From NCBI GenBank assembly GCA_937884605.1, contig CALGDM010000030.1, positions 1 to 64,000 of the forward strand: a stretch of 64,000 bases of DNA. Reading direction: 5' to 3'. Below, piece after piece: positions 35,419 to 43,352 of the stretch (position 1 is its first letter; each line of letters starts with the position of its first letter). The stretch is from an uncultured Spiribacter sp. Its GTDB lineage: Bacteria; Pseudomonadota; Gammaproteobacteria; Nitrococcales; Nitrococcaceae. A program made the position numbers and the translations under genes. The notes below the pieces were generated by a model that saw nothing but the letters and a program-made list of their open reading frames with translations, was not told the origin of the DNA and made no database searches.

Positions 35419-36981
35419 ATGGCCAAAAAGCCGGATCACTACGGGACAGGCACAAACCACGAACAAACCTTTGGTGATCCGTGGGTGCTGGGGATCAGCG
35501 CCGGGTTTATCCTGCTGTTCATCGGCCTCTCGGTCCTCGATGTCAATCTGGTCTCGCAGCTGGTGGGCGACGGCTTCGCCTGGACGGCCAAGTATCTGGG
35601 CTCGTACTTCCAGCTGTTGCTGCTGTTGACCTTTGTCATCGCCATCGCGGTGGCCATCTCGCCGGCCGGGGGCGCGGTCATGGGCGATCTGGAGACCCCC
35701 GAGATGAGCACCTTCCGCTGGGTGGCCATCATCATGTGCACCCTGCTGGCGGGCGGCGGTGTGTTCTTTGCCGCCGGCGAGCCGGTGTACCACTTCATCG
35801 CCCAGACGCCGCCGGCGTTTGATACCGAGACTGGCACGGTCGAGGCCATTCGTGGCGCCCTCGCCCAGTCGTTCATGCACTGGGGCTTTCTGGCCTGGGC
35901 CGTCCTGGGCGGACTGACCAGCCTGGTGCTGGTGCACGCGCACTACGTCAACGGCCAACCCCTGCAGCCCCGGACCCTGCTCTATCCGGTGTTCGGCGAC
36001 CGGGTCATGCGCGGCGCCTTCGGCGGCATCGTCGATGCCGTGTGCGTGATCTCGGTAGTGGCGGGCACCGTCGGCCCCATCGGCTTTCTGGCCACTCAGG
36101 TCGCCTTTGGCGGCAGCGTGCTGTTCGGTCTGCCCGATGGCTACGGCACACAGCTCGCGGTACTGGTGGTACTCGGCGGCATCTACGTGACCTCGGCGAT
36201 CACCGGTATCCATCGCGGCATCCAGATGCTCAGCCGCTTCAACGTCTACCTGGCCCTCGGCATTGGCGGGGTCATCCTGGTGTTCGGGCCCACGCTGTTC
36301 CTGGTCGACGCCTATACCCAGGGCATGGGCGCGTATCTGGGCAACTTCCTGTCCATGGCCACCATGACCACCCAGACCGCACCGGACTGGTGGATGAAGT
36401 GGTGGACGGTGTTCTTCTTTGCCTGGTTCATCGGCTACGGGCCGCTGATGGCGCTGTTCGTGGCGCGCATCTCGCGCGGCCGCACGGTGCGCGAAATGAT
36501 CCTGGCGGTCTGCGTGGCCGCGCCGATCGCCACCACGGTCTGGTTCACCCTGCTGGGCGGCTCGGGAATTTTCTATCAGCTCAACGGCGAGATCGAGCTG
36601 GCCGAGGCGCTGACCAGCTTCCAGTTTGATGTGGCCACCCTGACCGTGGCGCAGGCCCTGCCGCTGGGCTCGGTCATGGCGGCGGCGATTCTACTGCTGA
36701 CAACCGTCTTCGTGGCCACCACCGGCGACTCGATGAGCTACACCATCTCGATGGTCGCCACCGGCCACGACCGTCCCCGGACCAGCGTGCGGGCGTTCTG
36801 GGGCATCGCACTGGCAGTGATGGCCGCGATCCTGCTCTACATGGGCGCGGGCCAGATCTCGGCGCTGCAGCAGTTCATCGTGGTCACCGCGATTCCAGTG
36901 TCCCTGGTATTGCTGCCCTCGCTGTGGACCGGGCCCAAGGCGGCCTACGCCATGGCGCGCGCTCAGGGCCTGGTGCGCTAA
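35419..36981 (+). CDS. BCCT-family betaine/carnitine/choline transporter
   Basis: 520 residues and about 12 membrane segments. The BCCT signature is WTVFFFAWFIGYGPLMALFVARISRGRTVRE (about residues 328-358; key residues W-F-W, G-P, G-R-T-R). The N-terminal tail, before the first membrane segment, carries the in-frame peptide YGTGTNHEQ encoded by an exact copy of the GGGACAGGCAC repeat. The ATG at 35419 is favoured over 35401. A betaine osmolyte or proline-betaine cargo is likely, given the halophile-like background and the hydroxyproline locus. Confidence 0.9.
   Translation: MAKKPDHYGTGTNHEQTFGDPWVLGISAGFILLFIGLSVLDVNLVSQLVGDGFAWTAKYLGSYFQLLLLLTFVIAIAVAISPAGGAVMGDLETPEMSTFRWVAIIMCTLLAGGGVFFAAGEPVYHFIAQTPPAFDTETGTVEAIRGALAQSFMHWGFLAWAVLGGLTSLVLVHAHYVNGQPLQPRTLLYPVFGDRVMRGAFGGIVDAVCVISVVAGTVGPIGFLATQVAFGGSVLFGLPDGYGTQLAVLVVLGGIYVTSAITGIHRGIQMLSRFNVYLALGIGGVILVFGPTLFLVDAYTQGMGAYLGNFLSMATMTTQTAPDWWMKWWTVFFFAWFIGYGPLMALFVARISRGRTVREMILAVCVAAPIATTVWFTLLGGSGIFYQLNGEIELAEALTSFQFDVATLTVAQALPLGSVMAAAILLLTTVFVATTGDSMSYTISMVATGHDRPRTSVRAFWGIALAVMAAILLYMGAGQISALQQFIVVTAIPVSLVLLPSLWTGPKAAYAMARAQGLVR
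35443..35453 (+). repeat. GGGACAGGCAC repeat, copy 1 (inside BCCT gene)
   Basis: Exact 11-mer, read in frame as G-T-G-T in the cytoplasmic N-terminal tail of the carrier. It is the only copy outside the 48.6-63.9 kb cluster. Confidence 0.85.
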
Positions 36982-37003
36982 CACCCGGCCCAGGGCACAG
37001 CCA

Positions 37004-37687
37004 TCAGGACTCGACAGGCTCGAGCAATGCCGGGTCGTCTTCGCTGGGCCGGTTCACGCGGGTGGACACCGGCCACGCATCCAGCGCCTCGGGATCGAGT
37101 CGCTGGACGGCCCGGCGGATATCGGCCCGAGCGGTCAGGTCGGGATCAAGCCAGGCCGCCCAGCAGGTCGGGTCCAGTACCAGGGGCATGCGCGGGTGAA
37201 TCGATTGGGCAACACCCCGCGCCGGCTCGGTGATGATGGCGCAGGCGCCGCGTCCGTCGGTACCGTCCGCCGAGGCCTCGGTCCAGATCCCCGCATAGGC
37301 GATCAGCGAGGCATCCGCTGCGGTGAAGTACCAGGGTTGCTTGCCGGCATCGCTGGCCTGCCACTCGAACCAGCCGTTCGCGGGGATCAGGCAGCGCCGA
37401 TGGGCGAACGCGTCGCGAAAATACCCTGAGGTGGCCACCGTCTCGGCTCGGGCGTTGATCGGGGATGGCGCGTCAGCGCCCGCCCAATGCGGGTGAAAGC
37501 CCCAGTGATCGAGCGCCAGCCGGGGCATCGCCGCGGCGGGGTCGGCATGGACGGTCAGGATCGGCCGGCCGGGGGTAATATTGTACCCGCCGGCCGACGC
37601 TGCATCGGGTTCGTCAGGCTCATGCCCGATACCCATGGCCCGGGCCACGGCATCAGTACCGACATGGCGGTCAAAGCGTCCGCACAT
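37004..37687 (-). CDS. SOS-response-associated peptidase (SRAP/YedK-HMCES family)
   Basis: 227 residues starting MCGRF, so that Cys2 becomes the N-terminal nucleophile that forms a thiazolidine crosslink with abasic sites in single-stranded DNA. Conserved NARAETVATSGYFRDAFAHRRCLIPANGWFEW (key residues N-A-R-E, C-L-I-P-A-G-E-W) and the histidine in IHPRMPLVL are present. It protects replication-associated abasic sites. Confidence 0.92.
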   Translation of the reverse strand: MCGRFDRHVGTDAVARAMGIGHEPDEPDAASAGGYNITPGRPILTVHADPAAAMPRLALDHWGFHPHWAGADAPSPINARAETVATSGYFRDAFAHRRCLIPANGWFEWQASDAGKQPWYFTAADASLIAYAGIWTEASADGTDGRGACAIITEPARGVAQSIHPRMPLVLDPTCWAAWLDPDLTARADIRRAVQRLDPEALDAWPVSTRVNRPSEDDPALLEPVES

Positions 37688-37710
37688 GGCCCGGGCCGCT
37701 GCTGCGATGG

Positions 37711-38727
37711 CTAGATGTCGATGCAGATCTTGCCAAAGTGGGCACCGCTTTCCTCGTGCTGGAAGGCCTCGACCAGCTGGTCCAGCGGAAAATGCCGGTC
37801 AATGACCGGCCGGATACCGGTGGCTTCCATCGCCTCAACCAGATCCTGCTGATCGCGACGGCTGCCGACGAGCACGGCCTGCAGACGCTGCTGACGCAAA
37901 AGCGCCTGAATCAGCGGAAAGTCGCCATTGACGCCGGTGAGCACGCCGATCAGCGAGATATGCCCGCCCACGGCGGCCGCTTTCATCGACTGCTGCAGCG
38001 TGCCCGGGCCGCCCACCTCGATGACATGGTCAACCCCCTGCCCACCGGTCAGTGCACGTACCTCGTCACCCCACTCAGGCGTTTCACGATAGTTGATCAC
38101 TGCCTCGGCACCCAGCGCCCGTAGCCTTTCAAGCTTGGCGTTGCTCGAGGAGGTGGCGATCACCCGGGCGCCCGCCGCCACGGCCATCTGCAGGGCAAAA
38201 ATCGACACCCCGCCCGTTCCCAGCGTCAGCACGGTCTGCCCCGGCTTGAGGTTGCCGTGGACGAACAGCGCCCGCCAGGCGGTGACCCCTGCCGTGGTCA
38301 GCGTGGCCGCCTCGGCATGACTCCAACCGGCCGGGATGCGGGTAAAGGCAGTGGCCGGGCGGGTCACGGATTCCCGCGCATAGCCATCAATGCCATCCCC
38401 CGGCGTGCCGCCAAAGCCCTCATCGGTGGCGTCGCCGTCCACCCAGTCCGGGAAGAATGTGCTGACCACGGCATCACCCACGGCGAAGTCTTCGACGCCC
38501 TCGCCGACGGCCGTCACATCACCGGCGCCGTCAGACAGCGGGATACGCGACTCGTGTCTGGGTGCCATCGGCCCCTTCACGACCCCATAGTCATGGAAGT
38601 TGAGCGAACTGGCGCGCAGTCGGACAGTGATTTCGCCGGCGGCCGGTGCCGGCGGATCGGCACGGTTGTCGAGGCTGACCTGGTCGAAACCGCCACCTGC
38701 GGCGATTGTCAGTGTCCGATTGCCCAT
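37711..38727 (-). CDS. Zinc-type alcohol dehydrogenase/quinone reductase-like NAD(P)-dependent oxidoreductase
   Basis: 338-residue medium-chain dehydrogenase/reductase. The cofactor loop is VLTLGTGGVSIFALQMA and the N-terminal domain has RASSLNFHDYGVVKG, the quinone-reductase form lacking the usual zinc cysteines. Its substrate is unknown. A MarR-like regulator precedes it on the same strand with a 93-base gap. Confidence 0.85.
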   Translation of the reverse strand: MGNRTLTIAAGGGFDQVSLDNRADPPAPAAGEITVRLRASSLNFHDYGVVKGPMAPRHESRIPLSDGAGDVTAVGEGVEDFAVGDAVVSTFFPDWVDGDATDEGFGGTPGDGIDGYARESVTRPATAFTRIPAGWSHAEAATLTTAGVTAWRALFVHGNLKPGQTVLTLGTGGVSIFALQMAVAAGARVIATSSSNAKLERLRALGAEAVINYRETPEWGDEVRALTGGQGVDHVIEVGGPGTLQQSMKAAAVGGHISLIGVLTGVNGDFPLIQALLRQQRLQAVLVGSRRDQQDLVEAMEATGIRPVIDRHFPLDQLVEAFQHEESGAHFGKICIDI

Positions 38728-38820
38728 GGATATCTCCTCAGCGCCAATAAATGCTTTATTTGAGCCTCCATGCTGATGACGCTTGCGGATCGACGCAACC
38801 GTCGCCGCGTGCCGGCCGCG

Positions 38821-39177
38821 CTATTCCGGCGGCGTGTGCAGGTGGGCCTCGCATTCACGGCGCACCTGGGCGAACGCCTCGGCGACCCGATCGGTGGGAA
38901 ACAGCCGCACCAGACGCCGGTCATCGGCACGGCGCGACTTGACGAGCCAGCCATCCGCCACGAGCTGTGTCAGGTTGTAGCGAATGCCCGTCACCGAATA
39001 GGGCAGCGTTGCGAGCAGCTGCTTGACACTCAATGGGGTCTTGCCACTGCTGGCGCGGGTCACGGCGATCAGGATGTCCAGTGCGATGAGGGATGCACCG
39101 TAGGGAAGTGCCGGCGAGATCGACTCCCTGAGCTTTGCGGTCAAATCTGCGTCGGCAAGCATTGTCTGCCGTTCCAT
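38821..39177 (-). CDS. MarR-like winged-helix regulator
   Basis: 118 residues with one winged helix (SVKQLLATLPYSVTGIRYNLTQLVADGWLVKSR; key residues S-V-T-G-I, L-DGWL) and a wing RRADDRRLVRLFPT. It likely regulates itself and the dehydrogenase downstream. ATGs at 39177 and 39162 are both possible starts. Confidence 0.72.
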   Translation of the reverse strand: MERQTMLADADLTAKLRESISPALPYGASLIALDILIAVTRASSGKTPLSVKQLLATLPYSVTGIRYNLTQLVADGWLVKSRRADDRRLVRLFPTDRVAEAFAQVRRECEAHLHTPPE

Positions 39178-39263
39178 GGCAATCCCCGGTTTCCCCGAAC
39201 GCTGTTGAAGCTAGTCAGGCCATTCGCCCGTCGCAATCAAATTCGACTACTAAATTAAACGCC

Positions 39264-39893
39264 CTATTCGATCTGGCCCCTGGCCACCGACAGAATGTGC
39301 ACCTGCATCAGATCACCGGCGCTTTCACCCTCGCCATTCGCCAGCGCATCGACAATGCGGGCATGCTCGTCGATGGCATTGGCCATCACCGGATGACTCA
39401 GCCCATAGGTACTGCGCGCGGAAATGGCGCCGTGCATCACCGTCTCGAGCGAGCGCTGCAGCCGGCGGCTGCCCGCCGCGGCCATGATGGTTTGATGGAA
39501 CTCGAGATTGAGATCACTCAGCCAGTCATGGGGCGTCGAGGCGCGCTGCAGCAGGGCGGACTCCTGCTCGACAATGGCGCGCAGGCGGGTCAGTTGCGTC
39601 GCGCGAATGCGAACCGCCGCGCGCCGGGCGGCATACGCTTCAAGCAGGGCCCTGATCTCAAAGATTTCATGACTGTCCTCGCGGGTCCACTCGATCACCC
39701 GCGCGCCCCGGTAGGGGATATTCTCCACCCAGCCGTCGGCGGCGAGTCGCGAAAAGGCGGCCTGCACCGGGGCCGGCGAGGCACCCAGTTCGTCGGCAAT
39801 CATCTGCTTTTTGAGAAACTCCCCGCCGCGAAAGCCGCCCTCGAGGATGCGCTGGCGGATGGCAAGGCAGATCTGATCGGTCACCGTGTCCAT
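39264..39893 (-). CDS. GntR-family (FCD) transcriptional regulator
   Basis: 209 residues with a winged helix-turn-helix (MIADELGASPAPVQAAFSRLAADGWVE; key residues L-A-P-V-A-L-DGW) and an FCD domain. It is the third FCD-type GntR protein in the window. It lies 17 bases after the hydrolase gene on the same strand; its target is unclear. Confidence 0.85.
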   Translation of the reverse strand: MDTVTDQICLAIRQRILEGGFRGGEFLKKQMIADELGASPAPVQAAFSRLAADGWVENIPYRGARVIEWTREDSHEIFEIRALLEAYAARRAAVRIRATQLTRLRAIVEQESALLQRASTPHDWLSDLNLEFHQTIMAAAGSRRLQRSLETVMHGAISARSTYGLSHPVMANAIDEHARIVDALANGEGESAGDLMQVHILSVARGQIE

Positions 39894-39910
39894 GATGTCC
39901 TGATGTCAGC

Positions 39911-40828
39911 TCAACGATGAGAATCAGTTGGATATTGCGCCGAGGGCGAGCGCGTTGCAATGCCGGCGGTATCCGCCCGGACCTGCTCAAGAAACCCCGC
40001 CAGCCGTGGCCACTGCTCGGCGAGCTCGTCGCTGAGATCATGCCCACCGTCCAGCCATACCTGCCAGGTGGTGGCCGGCGGACCCGCCCGCGCCAGCGCC
40101 TCGGCGTCCGCCGGCGGAATCACCGTATCCTGCCGGCCGTGGGCAATCAGTACCGGGATACTCAGGTCACGAATGACTGTGACCGGTGCGATGGCGTCAA
40201 AGCGATGACCAATCACCGCCTCGATATAACGCAGCACCAGCCAGCCCAGCGGCACATACGGGATATGCCGGGCGGCCAGCCAGCGCTGCATCATCCGGGC
40301 GGGGTGGACAAAGCCGGACAGGCTGATCACCGCATCAATGTCATCGCTCCACGAGGCCGCCAGCAGCGTCGCTGCCGCTCCCACTGAATGCCCGGCCACC
40401 ACCAGCGGACCCTCATCGCCGGTGTCATTGCGCCGCAGCCAGGCCACCGCCGCGACGATATCCTCGGCAAAGCGCGGCATCGACGAGAAGCTATCGTCAT
40501 CGCTGTTGCCGTGATTGCGCACATCAAAGACCAGTACCTGCCAGCCCGCCTGCTGCAGCGGTCGGGCAAGGGCCAGCATGAACACCCGGTTGACGCCCCA
40601 GCCATGACAGATCACCACGCGCCCGATGCGCGGATCCCCCGCCAGCAACCAGCCCGACAGCCAGCGCCCGCGCTGCGTGGGGATCTGCACGCTCTGCGCC
40701 GCGACGCCATAGTCCGCCGGCGTGCCCCTGACCGGTCGGCGGGGCGCCGCGAGGTTGCGCCGCAGCCAGGCCGCGCCGCCCACCAGCAGTCCGGTAGCCA
40801 CCGCCACGATCAGGCCCACAGTCATCAT
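39911..40828 (-). CDS. Alpha/beta hydrolase with N-terminal membrane anchor
   Basis: 305 residues. A hydrophobic N-terminus (VGLIVAVATGLLVGGAAWL) is followed by the hydrolase fold with nucleophile elbow VAGHSVGAA, the acid in IAHGRQDTVI and the histidine in DGGHDLSD. It is similar to BEM46/YtpA-like hydrolases. It overlaps the LysR gene upstream by four bases, so the two are coupled. Confidence 0.8.
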   Translation of the reverse strand: MMTVGLIVAVATGLLVGGAAWLRRNLAAPRRPVRGTPADYGVAAQSVQIPTQRGRWLSGWLLAGDPRIGRVVICHGWGVNRVFMLALARPLQQAGWQVLVFDVRNHGNSDDDSFSSMPRFAEDIVAAVAWLRRNDTGDEGPLVVAGHSVGAAATLLAASWSDDIDAVISLSGFVHPARMMQRWLAARHIPYVPLGWLVLRYIEAVIGHRFDAIAPVTVIRDLSIPVLIAHGRQDTVIPPADAEALARAGPPATTWQVWLDGGHDLSDELAEQWPRLAGFLEQVRADTAGIATRSPSAQYPTDSHR

Positions 40829-41694
40829 CCCGGCAGCACCTCGCGCAGCAAGGGGTTGGGAAACCGGCGCTCGGTGGTCACCGCATAGAATGTCTCGCTC
40901 ATCGCCGGCAGACGATCCGCCTCCCGCAATTCGCCGGCGTCCAGTTCATCGCGCACCACGATGGGCGGGATGACCGCCAGTCCCACACCCTCGCGGGTCA
41001 GCAACCGCAGCATAGCCATGTCATCGATCTCGGCGGCGATCTGGGGACGGACCTCGTACTGCGCCAGCACGGCCTCAAACGAGGTCCGCAGCCCGCTCGA
41101 ACGGGTTGGCAGCAGCAGCGGCGCGCCGGCCAGCCGATCCCTCAGGGACATCCCCGAGTCCACCAGCGCTGGCACCCCGATCAGGCTCACCGGCTGCTCG
41201 GCCAATCGGTGGGTAATAAACGGCTGCAGCGCATCGGTGCGGGGCGGTGCGTTGGTGAGGACCACATCCAGCTGCAGGGCGCTCAGTGCATCGAACAGCT
41301 CGCCCGCGCCACCCGCGCGCAGAACCACCTCGACGTCGGCGCGATTGAGGACCGGGCGCAGAAAGGTCAGCTGAAAATTCCGTGACAGCGTGGCCAGTGC
41401 CCCCACCCGCAGCGCCTGACGGCTATGCCCGGCCTGCTGCAGCGTAGCCAGCAGCTCCTCGCCGGCATTGAAGATGGTGTCGGCATGATCGAGGGCGATC
41501 CGGCCGGCCTCGGTCAGATGCAGGGCCCGACCGCGGCGATCGAACAGCGGCTGGCCCAGACGATCCTCGAGCTGACGGATCTGCGAGGACAGCGCCGATT
41601 GTGAAATCCGTAGACGCCGGGCCGCCCGGGTCAGATGACCCTCGTGGGCAACCACCTGAAAGTAGTAGAGATGGTGATAGTTGAACTGCGCCAT
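40825..41694 (-). CDS. LysR-family regulator of the DAB inorganic-carbon genes
   Basis: 289 residues with a LysR helix-turn-helix (FNYHHLYYFQVVAHEGHLTRAARRLRISQSALSSQI; key residues HLYYF, G-TRAA, SQSALS) and a periplasmic-binding-like effector domain. Its NhaR-like opening is typical. It is divergent from dabB with a 98-base AT-rich spacer containing repeated ATTAACGAAC, so control of dabBA by carbon supply is likely (inference). Confidence 0.87.
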   Translation of the reverse strand: MAQFNYHHLYYFQVVAHEGHLTRAARRLRISQSALSSQIRQLEDRLGQPLFDRRGRALHLTEAGRIALDHADTIFNAGEELLATLQQAGHSRQALRVGALATLSRNFQLTFLRPVLNRADVEVVLRAGGAGELFDALSALQLDVVLTNAPPRTDALQPFITHRLAEQPVSLIGVPALVDSGMSLRDRLAGAPLLLPTRSSGLRTSFEAVLAQYEVRPQIAAEIDDMAMLRLLTREGVGLAVIPPIVVRDELDAGELREADRLPAMSETFYAVTTERRFPNPLLREVLPG

Positions 41695-41704
41695 ACCGTT
41701 CTAT

Positions 41705-41750
41705 ATTAACGAACAAATAACCAATATATCAGTATTTTTAATTAACGAAC
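41705..41750. promoter_or_regulatory. Direct repeats in the LysR/dabB intergenic region
   Basis: ATTAACGAAC occurs at 41705-41714 and again at 41741-41750, with an AATATATCAGTATT near-palindrome (T-N11-A type) between. The spacer is strikingly AT-rich compared with its surroundings. It is the natural place for LysR binding. Confidence 0.5.
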
Positions 41751-41792
41751 TCTGACCGTAGGATAGCGCCGATCGAATCATCGGGAGGATCA

Positions 41793-43352
41793 ATGGGCAT
41801 CTCTCTTCTACCTCTCGCCGGGGTCGGCCTGCTGGCGGGGGTGGCGCTGACCGCGCTGCGCACCCCCGGGCAACGGCCACGATCGTTTCTGCTGGCCGCC
41901 GAGGCCGCGACCCTCGGGGCGCTGGGCATTGCGGTTGTCACCGCGGCACTGTTCGCCCTGCGCGGGCCGGGCAGCAGCCCGCTGCTGGGCATCGGCGAGG
42001 TCGGGTTCAGCGTTCGGGTGGACAGCGTGAGTGTGCCGATGATGCTGCTGGTGGGGCTGATTGGCTGGGTCGTGGTGCGCTACGCCCGGGTCTATCTGGA
42101 TGGCGAGAGGCGCCAGGGCGTTTTCATGGGTTGGCTGCTCGCGGCGCTGGCTGCAGTGCTGCTGTTAGTCCAGTCCGGCAACCTGGTCCAGCTGGCGCTT
42201 GCCTGGGTTGTCACCGGGCGCTGTCTCCAGCAACTGCTGTGCTTTTATGCCGAGCGACCCCGGGCAGTGCGCGCCGCCCGCAACCGGCTGGTGTTCGTGC
42301 GGGTGGGTGATCTGGCCCTGATCGGTGCCGTCGGGCTGCTGGTCGGGCAGTTCGGCACCACCGACATCGCTGCCATCCTGCAGGCTGCACCGTCCATGAC
42401 CGGCACGCCTTTCCTGCAGACGGCGGTGGCACTGCTTGCCGTGGCGGCGCTGCTCAAATCCGCCCAGTTCCCCACCCACGGCTGGCTGACCACGGTCATG
42501 GAGGCCCCCACGCCGGTCTCGGCGCTGCTTCATGCCGGCGTGGTTAACGCCGGAGGCTTTCTGCTGATCCGGCTCGCCGACGTCACCCTGCTGAGCCCCG
42601 GGGTGCTGGCGGTACTGGTGGTGATCGGCGGCTTTACCGGCCTGTTTGGCGCCCTGGTCATGCTCACCCAATCGGCGGTCAAGACCTCGCTGGCCTGGTC
42701 CACCATTGCCCAGATGGGGTTCATGATCATGCAGTGCGGTCTGGCCTTGTTCCCGCTGGCACTGCTGCATATCGTCGCCCACTCGCTGTACAAGGCCCAC
42801 GCGTTCCTCTTTTCGGGGGCGGCGATCGAGGGCGTCGCCAATATCCGCCGCCCCGGGCCCGTGGCCACGCCCAACCCGCGGGCGGTAGGCCGCGCCTTCT
42901 TGCTGGCGCTGGCCATCTACGCGGCCATCGGGTTTGCCTTTGGCCTGCATGACAAACCGCCTCAGGCGATTGCCCTGGGCGCGATGCTGATCTTTGGCGT
43001 GGCCTATCTGATTGCCCAGGGGCTGGCGGACGCCGCTCCGCGGACGCTGACCCGCCGTACCGCGGTCTACTCGGTGGGGGCGTCGATCAGCTATTTCACG
43101 CTGCAGATCGGCGCCGACGCCTTTACCCATCAGGCCCTGCCGGTGGCACCCGCCCCGGGTCCCCTCGAGTGGGCGCTGCTGATCCTGACCGTGGTCAGCT
43201 TCGGACTGGTCGCCCTCGCTCAGGCGCTGTTCCCGCTGTGGGCCTACCACCCGGCGGCCAGTGGCCTGCGCGTGCACCTTGCCAATGGCCTGTACATCCA
43301 TGTCCTTGTCGAGCGGCTGCTCGGCCACTACGGAGACCGCCATGTCCGCTGA
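41793..43352 (+). CDS. dabB: DAB complex membrane subunit DabB (NuoL-like)
   Basis: 519-residue proton-channel-type membrane protein of the NADH-quinone oxidoreductase L family, with about 13 segments. The key charged helices are LLKSAQFPTHGWLTTVMEAPTPVSALLHAGVVNAGGFLL (about residues 222-260; key residues K, H-W-L, E-P-T-S-A-L-H) and HIVAHSLYKAHAFL. It is not part of a nuo operon but is paired with dabA, so it is the cation-driven half of the energy-coupled CO2-hydrating pump. The ATG follows GGGAGGATCA. Confidence 0.92.
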   Translation: MGISLLPLAGVGLLAGVALTALRTPGQRPRSFLLAAEAATLGALGIAVVTAALFALRGPGSSPLLGIGEVGFSVRVDSVSVPMMLLVGLIGWVVVRYARVYLDGERRQGVFMGWLLAALAAVLLLVQSGNLVQLALAWVVTGRCLQQLLCFYAERPRAVRAARNRLVFVRVGDLALIGAVGLLVGQFGTTDIAAILQAAPSMTGTPFLQTAVALLAVAALLKSAQFPTHGWLTTVMEAPTPVSALLHAGVVNAGGFLLIRLADVTLLSPGVLAVLVVIGGFTGLFGALVMLTQSAVKTSLAWSTIAQMGFMIMQCGLALFPLALLHIVAHSLYKAHAFLFSGAAIEGVANIRRPGPVATPNPRAVGRAFLLALAIYAAIGFAFGLHDKPPQAIALGAMLIFGVAYLIAQGLADAAPRTLTRRTAVYSVGASISYFTLQIGADAFTHQALPVAPAPGPLEWALLILTVVSFGLVALAQALFPLWAYHPAASGLRVHLANGLYIHVLVERLLGHYGDRHVR

